Made by a program: the position numbers and the translations under genes. This document shows, one piece after another, positions 21,947 through 31,300 of a stretch of 64,000 nucleotides of DNA. Under the pieces are notes generated by a model. The model did no database searches. It saw only the letters and a list, made by a program, of their open reading frames with translations, and had not been told where the DNA came from. The stretch comes from Zizania palustris (taxonomy: Eukaryota; Streptophyta; Magnoliopsida; Poales; Poaceae): assembly GCA_019279435.1 (NCBI GenBank), contig JAAALK010000287.1, forward strand, positions 69,257,144 through 69,321,143, in the 5' to 3' direction. Numbering within the stretch: the first letter of the stretch is position 1; every line of letters begins with the position of its first letter.

Positions 21947-23961
21947 TGTAGGACCGAAAGTAGCGACCAGAGGGGGGGGGGTGAATGGGCGCCTTAGAAA
22001 ATTCTTTCGAATCAATGGCCTGTTCCCAATACCCAACGCTCCTCAAAAGACCAAACAGCAGAAAATAAACAGAAGGCCTAAGCTTAAGGGTATCTAACCT
22101 AGAAGCAACTGATGTCAAACAGAGAACTATTAAACAAGTGCAACTAGGCAGATGAACACTGTGTAACAGGCCTAAATTTCTCAACGAAATGATCTAAGTA
22201 CATGTAAGGTGAAATGAGAAGTTACTGTCCAAATTTGTCTCCTGTTCAGAACTTGGCGAAGCCTGCTTCGCCAGTCGAGGTCTGCTTCGGAGATGTTTGT
22301 CGAAGACTGCTTCGCTTGTCGAAGCCTGCTTCGGAGGTTGGTGACGTAGCCTGCTTCGGAGGTTAATTGCGAAGCATGTCGAAGATGTCGAAGGTGTTTT
22401 GATCTAGCCTAGTTCGAAGTGGCAAGATGCGAAGTATGTTTCGAGGCGAAGTATGACAGAGCCGGAGCCTGCTTCGAAGTATGTACTTCGAAGGCAAGGC
22501 TTCGGACACAGCTTCGAATGGAGCACTGCGAACCAAAAACCTCGAACAGGAAACTTCGAATACAACACACAGACGGACTACCTTCGAACAAAGAAGCGAA
22601 GCCTGTCACACGACAGAGGCACCAAAACCGAAGCCTACACACTACCTTCGAAAAGAATAACCTTCGAAATGGGAAGCGAAGGTTGACACGCCACAGAAAA
22701 CCAAAGCGAAGTCTAGCAAAACAACAAGCTTCGAAACCAACTTCGAAATCTATCGAAGTATGGACTTCGAACAGCTAGAGCCGAAGTACCTTCGCACTGT
22801 CGTTCGAAGTATGCGATGCTGTCCGTTCAAAGAGTACTTCGAAAACTAGCAACACAGAACACAAAACAAGGTTCGAAGATTGAAACGAAGCCTTCGAGTA
22901 TGGTCGGTTCGAAGCCTGCCTCACGGAGCTGAGGGGCTTCGAACAGAGAGGGGGCTTCGCCAGAAAACAGCCAGAAAAGTTGCTAGAGTCTGCCAACTTC
23001 GATCAAAAAGCTGCGCAATAGAAGGTAAAAAGCTGGCAGAGAGTACTGTAGCTACAGTGTAGTAGTACTACTTGCAACAGCAAGAACTAGTACTACTTGC
23101 GTGAAGAACACAAGCAACCGAAGCCAACCGAAGCCTCAAAAATCATGAGAAAACTTGTTGTGCAGAAGAAATTAAGCCATTAAAAAACCTTTGATGTTGT
23201 TGCACACGTGGAAGAGAAACTCCACTTCAATAATAAATGCAAAACAGCAACAAACAGGGGCAAGAACTCCTGGCGGCTCAAGCAGGAGTAAAAGAGGAGA
23301 GAGGCAAGGCAAGAGACAAAAAGTGACCCAATAGAGTGGAATAGATTTCAGCCAAAAAAGGGTACCCAAACCCTAGGGATTGGGGTCCTATTTATAGGCA
23401 CCCAACACTAGGAATATTCCTCCTGCCCCTTAGGGTTTTTACAGACGCAAGAATAAAGGAAAAGACTCTACTGCCCTTAGGTATTTTTACAAACACGACT
23501 GACTGACTGTGGGCCTAGAGTTACAGATGACTTATCCGGAAGCTCAGCTTTCGTAGCGACTACGGCTTCTCTTCTGGACAGTCGGATACAAGATCAACGG
23601 TTGTCAGTTTTGCGCTGAAACTGACAAAGCCTCCACCAGCTTTGCACCAGGTACCCGGATTGGGCCGGCCCGACCCCGCAGCTATCTCAGCCCGGCAATC
23701 GCTCACCGCCCGTGTACCTGAGTCAGTCCTGGTCAACAGCCCAGTGGGTCTTCTACTGCTTCTGGCCCATGCACCCGGATTGGGCCAGCCCGACTTCGCA
23801 GCCTCCTCTGCCCGACAGTCGCTCGCTGCCCGTGTACCTGAGTCGCACGCGGCCCATGAAACAGCAGATCTCTTCTCTTCTTCAGTCCTCGTTGACTATC
23901 GTTGACAATGACTCATCACTTCTAGAGCCATGAGGCCCACGCTATTCAGCATGGCTCCTCA
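21947..23961 (-). repeat. CopiaC 3' LTR
   Basis: It is 2,015 bp; on the minus strand it starts TGAGGAGCCATGCTG and ends CGGTCCTACA. The stretch 22260-22990 contains more than a dozen TTCGAA palindromes. The TATA box (minus) is at 23389-23396. Confidence 0.95.
23389..23396 (-). promoter_or_regulatory. TATA box, CopiaC 3' LTR
   Basis: TATAAATA on the minus strand (GCCTATAAATAGG), identical to the copy at 32741-32748 in the 5' LTR. Confidence 0.7.
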
Positions 23962-25290
23962 ATCTCCCCCTTGATGAGAGCATTGTCAACACTCCTCAAT
24001 TCTCAGCTCTTCAGCACCTGTGAACCAAATGTGGAAACACGAAAACAAAATACAAGAAAACAAAGAAGAAGAAAAAAAAAATAAGGTAAAAGTTTAACCC
24101 TAATGACCAAAAGCCAACCAAAAGCAAGAAGCGGTCATTATGGTTAACCAAAACACAAAAGCTCAAAATGAGTGCGATTGCAGAACAACAAGGATAACAA
24201 CAGAGTCAGAACTCCCCCTTAAACTCTGATCCCAATTTTCTCCCCCTTGTTGACAAGTGAACTCATCAAGCACTCAATAGAGACACAGACTCCCCCTGAA
24301 AAACATCTCCCCCTCAAAATATGCAGTGAATGCAATTGGGGTGCAGGTGGAGTGAAGAAAGTATGCTTCTCAGATATGATTGACTGCAAATACAGTATCT
24401 AACAGGTATAGCAAAAGAGATACTGTCCAAGACACATGGCATGATCAGTGCAACAGATGATATCTAAAGAAAGTCATTTAGCACGCATTTTTCAGTTTTG
24501 GCAAATAAAAGCATCACCACATTTTCTAGTAAACAAGCAAGGTAAAGCAGGAGATGCAGAAGCTAACTGAGATCTACCAAGATAAGCATTGTCCAAAACA
24601 ACAGGCTTCAGCAAACTTGTTATCTTTTAAAGTTCAGGCTTTTTCATTTTCCTTTGTCATTTTTTGCCAAGGGTTATTTGCATGTCAAGCCTTATGCTAA
24701 CCGACCAAGTCAAGCCTAGGCCAGAACTGGGCCATCAGAAGCTTAAGACATTGGTCTTGGCATACACTACACTGTCCTAGTTCATACCAAAGTGCTATGG
24801 TAAGCAATCCAGAACAATATAGTGCGACAAAGCAAACCCACTTGGATCTTTTCGATTTAAGCGTAAAAAGGAATGGAATTTTCATGCATTTTTGATTTTT
24901 ATCATTTTATAGCACTTTTTTCCATGTTAAAGCATAAAGATGTCCAAGTTGCATATCTGCATCTATGTGATGAACTGGCTACAAGGCATGTAACAGATAG
25001 CAAAAACACTCAGCCTACGCATGCTAGTTACCAGAAGCAATGGTGATCATTTTTCAAGTTGAAAGCGTAAAAGCCATGCACATGACAGATATCAGGTATA
25101 TCAAGTGAACTGAATCAAAGCATGATCATCGACATGTAATCAAAAGCATGTACCCGCTAGACTAAGTAAAGCAGTTCAATCATATAACAGAAGCATCTCT
25201 AAAGTGTGATACGTGAATATGCAAGATATGAACACACACAAAAGGACTCAAGAAAAGAGTAAAGAAGAAGGAAAACTGACGCAAAATATC
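23962..25290 (-). other. CopiaC post-pol region with purine tracts
   Basis: About 1.3 kb between pol and the 3' LTR has no open frame of note, so there is no env-like gene. On the minus strand the polypurine tract is CATCAAGGGGGAGAT (23962-23976). Several further AAGGGGGAG/GAGGGGGA runs lie at about 24215-24320. A block at 24732-24853 is conserved with CopiaB. Confidence 0.8.
24732..24853 (-). other. Conserved non-coding block after CopiaC pol
   Basis: On the minus strand it reads GAAAAGATCCAAGTGGGTTT through GTGTAGTGTATGCCAA to TTAAGCTTCTGATGG. It matches CopiaB 44990-45110 closely over about 120 nt, although the LTRs of the two elements are unlike. The block has no useful reading frame. 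Confidence 0.75.
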
Positions 25291-28200
25291 CTAGAAAGGA
25301 TACACAACACCCAAATCCCCTCGTAAACGCTCAAAAGTAGATTGATCTAGGGGTTTGGTAAAAATGTCAGCCAACTGATGATGGGTATCAACATGAATAA
25401 GGTCAATGACACCTTTCTCATATTGATCCCGCAAGAAGTGAAAGCGCACATCGATATGTTTGGTTTTTGAATGGAGACATGGGTTTTTCCCTACACTAAT
25501 AGCACTCGTGCTGTCGCAAAACAATGGAACCCTGGTAGGAAAGAGCAACCCAAAGTCTCGAAGAGTGGAAATCATCCAAACCAACTGTGAGCAGCAGCTA
25601 GCAGCAGCTACATACTCAGCCTCTGTGGTCGAAAGAGCAACTCCAGATTGCTTTCGAGAAGACCAAGATACAAGGGAAGAACCAAGAAACTGGCAAGTAC
25701 CGGAAGTCGACTTGCGATCCAACCGGCACCCACCAAAGTCGGCGTCCGAAAAGCCAGATAAATCAAGTGATGATGATGCTGAATAATAAAGACCAAGATC
25801 AGGCGCATAGGTGAGATACCTGAAAATGCGCTTGACAGCCTGCCGATGAGACGCGCGTGGTGAAGACTGAAAACGCGCGCAAAGTCCCACGGCGAACTGT
25901 ATGTCTGGTCTTGTTGCCGTTAAGTACAACAGCGAACCGATCATCCCTCGAAACTCTCTCTCATTGACCTTGACACCGCTCTCGTCCTTGTCCAGACCCC
26001 CAGAAGTACCCATCGGGGTCATCTGCGGCTTCAGTTCACCACCAAAGTCAAATTTCTTAAGCATATCACGAGTGTACTTACCTTGGTGGATGAAGGTGCC
26101 GTCCTTGGTCTGCTTGATCTGGAGCCCTAAGAAATACTTAAGCTCACCCATGAGGCTCATCTCAAACTCACTGTGCATCTGCTCAGAAAACTTGGACACA
26201 AGAGAATCAGTAGTACCGCCAAAAATAATATCGTCCACATAAATCTGAGCAACTAAGAAATCTGAAGCATCTCTGAGCAAGAAAAGAGTTTTATCCACAG
26301 AACCCATCACAAAGCCCTTCCCCAACAAAAATTGCTTCAACCGGTCGTACCAAGCCCTGGGGGCTTGCTTCAACCCGTATAAAGCTTTATGCAACTTAAA
26401 AACATGTCGAGGAAACTTAGGGTTCTCAAAACCGGGGGGTTGCCTAACATATACCTCCTCTTCTATGAACCCGTTCAGAAAAGCACTCTTAACGTCCATT
26501 TGAAAAAGCTTAAAACCCTTTGAAACGGCAAAAGCTAGAAGAATACGAATGGACTCAAGACGGGCCACAGGAGCGAAGGTTTCTTCAAAGTCAATACCTT
26601 CCTTCTGGCAATAACCCTGGGCGACTAGTCGAGCCTTGTTGCGCACCACAACCCCATCTTCGCCTTGTTTGTTCTTGAATACCCACTTGGTGCCTATGGG
26701 GTTGCATCCTGGTGGCGGCTCAACTAGTGTCCAAACCCGATTGCGGACAAAATTCTCAAGCTCTTCTTGCATAGCATTAATCCAATTAGAATCAGAAAGA
26801 GCTTGAGAAATGTCTCTGGGCTCAAAAGATGCAACAAACGCAGATTCAGCAAACACAGCGAGAGAGGCAGAAGAACGCAAAGTCCTCTCAGTCAAATCAC
26901 CAATGATGAGCTCTGAGGGGTGGTCACGCTGAACTGCTCGGGTTCCCTGGTGATCTGAAGTCACCTCACCGGAGTCAGCAGCTGGCACCTCTGGACTCGA
27001 CTGAAGGGGCTCGATCGAAGTGGAAGAAGTGATCAGAGGTCCGCCTTCATCATCAGTCGAAGTCACAGAGGGTGTGGGCTCTGCGGGGGATGCAGAAGGC
27101 CCGCCCTCAACAGCAGCTGGAGTATCCTCATCTTCCTCGAAGATGGACTCTCCGAGCTCATCATCACCAGAAAGCTCAAAAGAAGGAGTCAAAGAAGGCA
27201 AGGACTCATCAAAAGAAACCTCACACGTCTCGACAAGCAGCTGGGATTCGAGGTTCCAAACACGGAAGCCTCGAGAATGCAATGCATAACCAAGAAAAAT
27301 ACCATCCCAGCAACGAGACTCAAACTTGTCCAAATGCCCTCCCTTCTTGAGCACAAAGCACTTGCAGCCAAACGCTCGCAAGTGGGTCACCTTGGGCTGT
27401 CTGCCAAACCGCAACTCATATGATGTCTTACCAATGTAAGCTCTAAGAAAAATGCGGTTGGCCAGATAGCAAGCCGTGTTCATGGCTTCAGCCCAGAAAC
27501 GCCTAGGAGTCCTGTGCTCATCGAGCATCGTCCTGGCCATCTCAACTAGCGTGCGGTTCTTTCGTTCCACAACGCCGTTCTGTGGGGGAGTGTAAGGAGA
27601 AGAAAACTGATGGTCCAGACCCTGATCACTACAGAAGCTGACGAACTGAGAGTTCTTGAACTCAGAGCCATTGTCGGAGCGAATTGCTCGCATCCGGCCA
27701 TTGTTCTCATTCTTCAGCTTCAAAATTAGATCATGGACAAATTGAAAAGTTTCATCCTTAGACTCCAAAAAGAAAACCCACGAGAAACGAGAAAAGTCGT
27801 CAACAATCACAAGTGCATACCACTTCCCACCGACTGAGCGTACCCGAGCTGGACCCACAGTGTCCAAATGTAAAAGCTCGCCTGGATACGTAGTCATCAC
27901 CTGAGTCACAGGTGAGTGAGAAGCGGCAACCATTTTCCCATGACGACAAGGATGACAAACCAGATCCTTCTCCATTTTAAGCTTGGGCAATCCTCGGATG
28001 AGATCCATAGAGCTTAACCTGACTAGCAGATCAAAACTCAAATGACCTAACCTCCTATGCCACTTCCAGAGCTCAGAAGAGGATCCAGCAATCAAACAGC
28101 GAGAAGGGCCAAAAGAACTAGAGAAGTCAATTCGAAAAACTTTACCGAAGGGTAAAATCTGACAAACCAAAGACCCTCTAGAATCAACCACAGAAGAATT

Positions 28201-28488
28201 GCCCTTCTTAAAACGCACTTCCAAACCATCCTCAAGAAGTTGCGAAACAGATATTAAATTAAAGTTCAGATTTTTAACCAAAGCAACATTCTTTAAAGAG
28301 AAATGGTTTGAGATGCTGATTGAGCCTATGCCACTTACTTTCCCTTGACCGCTGTTCCCGAAAGTAATGTACTCTTTGGAGCTCGGGGGAATGAGACTGG
28401 AGAACCATCTGCGATGTCCCGTCATGTGGCGAGAGCATCCTGAGTCCATGATCCAAACATCCTCCAGTCCCCGGTCCTGCACAATCAA
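25291..28488 (-). CDS. CopiaC Pol polyprotein (PR-IN-RT-RH), intact
   Basis: This is an uninterrupted frame of about 1,065 codons. The protease has the DSG triad (WIMDSGCSRHMTG). A GAG-pre-integrase HHCC follows (WHRRLGHLS ... CHPCRHGKM). The integrase has its acidic residues in HLDTVGPA, IRSDNGSEF and PPQNGVVERKNR. The RT has WVFKNKQGEDGVVVRNKARL, MDVKSAFLNGFIEEEVYVRQ and the catalytic YVDDIIFGG. RNase H has FSDADFGG, STTEAEYVAA, FCDSTSAI and HIDVRFHFLRD. Its upstream limit is set by a stop at 28525-28527 in its frame. The first codon of the called frame is TTG, and the first ATG is only inside the protease motif. Pol is therefore probably made as a Gag-Pol fusion by -1 frameshifting or a similar event. 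Confidence 0.93.
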   Translation of the reverse strand: MIVQDRGLEDVWIMDSGCSRHMTGHRRWFSSLIPPSSKEYITFGNSGQGKVSGIGSISISNHFSLKNVALVKNLNFNLISVSQLLEDGLEVRFKKGNSSVVDSRGSLVCQILPFGKVFRIDFSSSFGPSRCLIAGSSSELWKWHRRLGHLSFDLLVRLSSMDLIRGLPKLKMEKDLVCHPCRHGKMVAASHSPVTQVMTTYPGELLHLDTVGPARVRSVGGKWYALVIVDDFSRFSWVFFLESKDETFQFVHDLILKLKNENNGRMRAIRSDNGSEFKNSQFVSFCSDQGLDHQFSSPYTPPQNGVVERKNRTLVEMARTMLDEHRTPRRFWAEAMNTACYLANRIFLRAYIGKTSYELRFGRQPKVTHLRAFGCKCFVLKKGGHLDKFESRCWDGIFLGYALHSRGFRVWNLESQLLVETCEVSFDESLPSLTPSFELSGDDELGESIFEEDEDTPAAVEGGPSASPAEPTPSVTSTDDEGGPLITSSTSIEPLQSSPEVPAADSGEVTSDHQGTRAVQRDHPSELIIGDLTERTLRSSASLAVFAESAFVASFEPRDISQALSDSNWINAMQEELENFVRNRVWTLVEPPPGCNPIGTKWVFKNKQGEDGVVVRNKARLVAQGYCQKEGIDFEETFAPVARLESIRILLAFAVSKGFKLFQMDVKSAFLNGFIEEEVYVRQPPGFENPKFPRHVFKLHKALYGLKQAPRAWYDRLKQFLLGKGFVMGSVDKTLFLLRDASDFLVAQIYVDDIIFGGTTDSLVSKFSEQMHSEFEMSLMGELKYFLGLQIKQTKDGTFIHQGKYTRDMLKKFDFGGELKPQMTPMGTSGGLDKDESGVKVNEREFRGMIGSLLYLTATRPDIQFAVGLCARFQSSPRASHRQAVKRIFRYLTYAPDLGLYYSASSSLDLSGFSDADFGGCRLDRKSTSGTCQFLGSSLVSWSSRKQSGVALSTTEAEYVAAASCCSQLVWMISTLRDFGLLFPTRVPLFCDSTSAISVGKNPCLHSKTKHIDVRFHFLRDQYEKGVIDLIHVDTHHQLADIFTKPLDQSTFERLRGDLGVVYPF

Positions 28489-31235
28489 TGTCTGTAAGTG
28501 GGAGCAAATGGTCCGGCACCAGGTTTAGCAAAAGAGCTAAACCAGTGTCGAGCCATCTGCTCAAAAGATGGAAAGCGAAAACCATCAAAAGAGTTTGGAC
28601 CAAAACGCGGCTCAAAGCGCGGTCCACGGTTCTTCCTAACCCTACGGACACGAGGTCCAGAACCGTAGCCAACACGGTCTGGAACTCTGCCGGAACGAAC
28701 ACCACCAACTGGAGCACGGGCAAGAAAGCCGTCTCCTCTACCACCACCTACACGACGCGGCCTGGCCTCCAGCCTCTCCCCGCGCCGAGGAACACGCAGT
28801 CTACCACCCTGCTGGTAGAACTGCACCTGATCACTACGAGCCCTCTCTGCTCTCTCAACCCGCTTCCTCCTGAAGCAAAACTCCGCAAGATGCCCGTTTC
28901 TCTGACAATACTCACAATGATAGGTAGGCTTCTTGGGATGTGGTTGAGGCTTGGGGTTCTTAGGCTTGGTAGTGTTTGGTGTGGTCTTCTTGGGCTGAGA
29001 GGGTCCAGGAAGAGAATCAAGAGAAGTGTGGAGATTTTTGGGCTTTGGGACCCAGATAGGTTTCTTGGGTGGAGCTTTAGATGGTTCATGGATCACTCCA
29101 TCCTTGGGCTGACAAGCCTGGGAGGTCTCAGTGGAGTGAGTCTTGGGATACCTCTGCTCTGGAGTCATTTTACTCCACTCCACTGCCCGGCTGAGGGCAC
29201 TCTCAAAGTCAGCCTTGGTGTAGGTGTAACCTACTCCAAACCCATCCTTCCTCTTGAACTGCTGGATCATCATGCCAAGCTGTGGCTCTCTGGCACTGAT
29301 CCAACTCAGGATAGAACGGAGGTAAAAGTTCTCATTCTGAGAATCTGCTAGCTCCTCTCTCAAGGAAGCTAGAACCTCCACCTGAGACAAGCAGGTCTCA
29401 CACTCACTCTCTACCTGGACAGACTTCTCGGCTTTTAGCTTAATTAATTCCATTCTAAGAGACAGGCAGTTCTCACAAACAGTGGGTGGAACTGACAGTG
29501 TCTCAAGCTCTAGCCTAGTCTGCGCAAGCTCAGCTCTCAACCTCTCTAAATCACCCAAATGTTCATTACCCTTGGATTTCAGCTCAGCTAAGGCAGCTAG
29601 ATGAGATGGGCAATCAACACAGGGTGCGACGACAGTGGCTTGAGCATCTTTCAGCTCCAGCTGAGCGCTTTCAAGCTCAGTGGCCAAAGCGTCTCTCTCA
29701 TCAACCCTTTCTGTGTACCTGGACTTTAAAGTCGACAGGTCACACAGAAGCACCTCACACTTCGGGCACTCACTGCTATCACCCAAGCAAGGAGAAGAGG
29801 ATAGACTCTCAATCCTACCGTTGGCCACGGCAAGCTCACTCTCTAACTCGTCTATCCTTTTCTTAGCCCCCCTAAGCAGTTTCTCCCGATATTTTAACTC
29901 CTGACGATTGCTTTCAAGTAAATCGACAATTTCTCGCTCATAAGATGATACCTTGCTATCGTCGTCGTCGGAGTCGTCGGAGGAGCTCTTTTCTTCTCTA
30001 TCCCCAAGAGCCATGGAGCAAAAGCTCTTGCGGGATCTTCGGCGCTGGTGTGTGCGGCTCTTCGTCTTGTCTCCGAAAGCCATGAAGCAGAGGCCCGCCG
30101 GATCATCCTTGTCCTTCCCCTTTTTGATGGTAATCTCCTCATCACTTGAGCTCGATGAAGAGGAAGAAGACGTGGATCTCTTGGAGTAGCTCTTCTCCAT
30201 CTCGGCGAAGAAGGCCTTGTCGCGCTTCTTGTTCTCTCGCCGGTAGTCCTTCAGGGCCTTCTTGAAGAACCGGGTCTTCGGCTTGCCCTTGGTGAAGGAG
30301 GGGCTCTCATGCTTGCCGGAGTCGTGGAAGCTATTGCCGGTGCCCTTCTTGTATCCACTGCGCTTGGGGCAGTCGGCAATGAAGTGTCCTGGATCACCAC
30401 ATTCAAAGCATCCGGATTTTGTGCCGTGTCTTTTGAACATTCTTTTATCATAGACACGACGCACCCGGTTGTTAAAGAGACACAAATCATCATCTCCCAA
30501 CAACTCAAGCTGGTCCTCAGTGATAGACATCAAGGAGAACCCAGCACAACTCACAGCAGAGGGATCAACAGAAGGTGTAGCAAGGGCCAGGGATTTTGAT
30601 CCAGAGCCAGTGAGATTTGATCTCAACTGGATATCTACCTCAGTGGCCTTCAGCTTGCTAAATAACTCGGAAATGGTCAAGGTATCGTAAGAAGTGCTCT
30701 CAACGATAGATGATACCTTGATCTCCCAGATCTTTGGGTCCAAGGTATGAAGAACCTTGAGCGCCTGCTCATGATCTGAGACTAACTGAGCTCCCTCAGC
30801 CTTGTTGTCCCGAAGCTTGTTAATGATCGACTGAAAGCGACCAAACAAGGCTTCAACAGATTCACCCGGCTTCTGTGTGAAGTTCTCATATTCACGCCGG
30901 TAGGTCTGATAGAGCCGAGCCTTGACCTGGGCTGTCCCCTCATGGTGCGCCTGGAGGGTAGCCCAGATCTCTCTCGCAGTGGAGAGATGGCTAACACGCT
31001 CAAATTCAGTGGGACCTAAACCAGAGAACAAAATATTCACCGCTTTGTTGTTGTTCTGATGTTGGGCAATGATATCCGGAGAATCACGCTCATCAACAGG
31101 CAACACTGTGAAAGTAGTGTGAATGCAAATGTCCCAGATGTCCGAACTTTGGCTCATGAGATAGGCTCGCATGCGAGTCTTCCAATAATTATAGCCATAA
31201 GCTTCCAAGGACGGGACCTTGCCAGGAGACGTCAT
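28485..31235 (-). CDS. CopiaC Gag, intact, long form with coiled coil
   Basis: I chose the ATG at 31235 (MTSPGKVPSLEAYGYNYWK), which gives 916 codons. UBN2-type Gag core motifs are visible: FERVSHLSTAREIWATLQAHHEG, FGRFQSIINKLRDN and LDPKIWEIKVSSI. A CCHC knuckle (CFECGDPGHFIADC) lies at about residue 280. Ser/Asp/Glu-rich sequence is followed by a long coiled coil with repeated CxxC pairs (about 435-680), and a second knuckle CEYCQRNGHLAEFC lies at about 790, with an Arg/Gly-rich C-terminus. It should form the particle and bind RNA. Its TGA stop (28485-28487) overlaps the pol frame by about 37 nt. Confidence 0.92.
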   Translation of the reverse strand: MTSPGKVPSLEAYGYNYWKTRMRAYLMSQSSDIWDICIHTTFTVLPVDERDSPDIIAQHQNNNKAVNILFSGLGPTEFERVSHLSTAREIWATLQAHHEGTAQVKARLYQTYRREYENFTQKPGESVEALFGRFQSIINKLRDNKAEGAQLVSDHEQALKVLHTLDPKIWEIKVSSIVESTSYDTLTISELFSKLKATEVDIQLRSNLTGSGSKSLALATPSVDPSAVSCAGFSLMSITEDQLELLGDDDLCLFNNRVRRVYDKRMFKRHGTKSGCFECGDPGHFIADCPKRSGYKKGTGNSFHDSGKHESPSFTKGKPKTRFFKKALKDYRRENKKRDKAFFAEMEKSYSKRSTSSSSSSSSSDEEITIKKGKDKDDPAGLCFMAFGDKTKSRTHQRRRSRKSFCSMALGDREEKSSSDDSDDDDSKVSSYEREIVDLLESNRQELKYREKLLRGAKKRIDELESELAVANGRIESLSSSPCLGDSSECPKCEVLLCDLSTLKSRYTERVDERDALATELESAQLELKDAQATVVAPCVDCPSHLAALAELKSKGNEHLGDLERLRAELAQTRLELETLSVPPTVCENCLSLRMELIKLKAEKSVQVESECETCLSQVEVLASLREELADSQNENFYLRSILSWISAREPQLGMMIQQFKRKDGFGVGYTYTKADFESALSRAVEWSKMTPEQRYPKTHSTETSQACQPKDGVIHEPSKAPPKKPIWVPKPKNLHTSLDSLPGPSQPKKTTPNTTKPKNPKPQPHPKKPTYHCEYCQRNGHLAEFCFRRKRVERAERARSDQVQFYQQGGRLRVPRRGERLEARPRRVGGGRGDGFLARAPVGGVRSGRVPDRVGYGSGPRVRRVRKNRGPRFEPRFGPNSFDGFRFPSFEQMARHWFSSFAKPGAGPFAPTYRH

Positions 31236-31285
31236 GATCACTACTGGGGTTTAGAACCGGTTAAGGTATGGAAAAACCCTAACCA

Positions 31286-31298
31286 GGCTCTGATACCA
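31286..31298 (-). other. Primer-binding site of CopiaC (initiator tRNA-Met)
   Basis: On the minus strand TGGTATCAGAGCC begins 2 nt inside the 5' LTR border (31301). Confidence 0.9.
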
Positions 31299-31300
31299 CT

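Noticed and set aside
22419..22778. 119-codon frame repeated at 31771-32130, suggesting a duplicated gene
   Set aside because: Both copies are the same position in the two near-identical CopiaC LTRs.
24697..24885. Possible env-like or small membrane protein after CopiaC pol
   Set aside because: The 62-codon frame lies in the conserved non-coding block, and the matching block in CopiaB has no such frame.
28488..29351. Long plus-strand open frame of 287 codons
   Set aside because: It lies opposite the intact CopiaC gag, has no family resemblance, and is explained by the codon bias of gag on the other strand.
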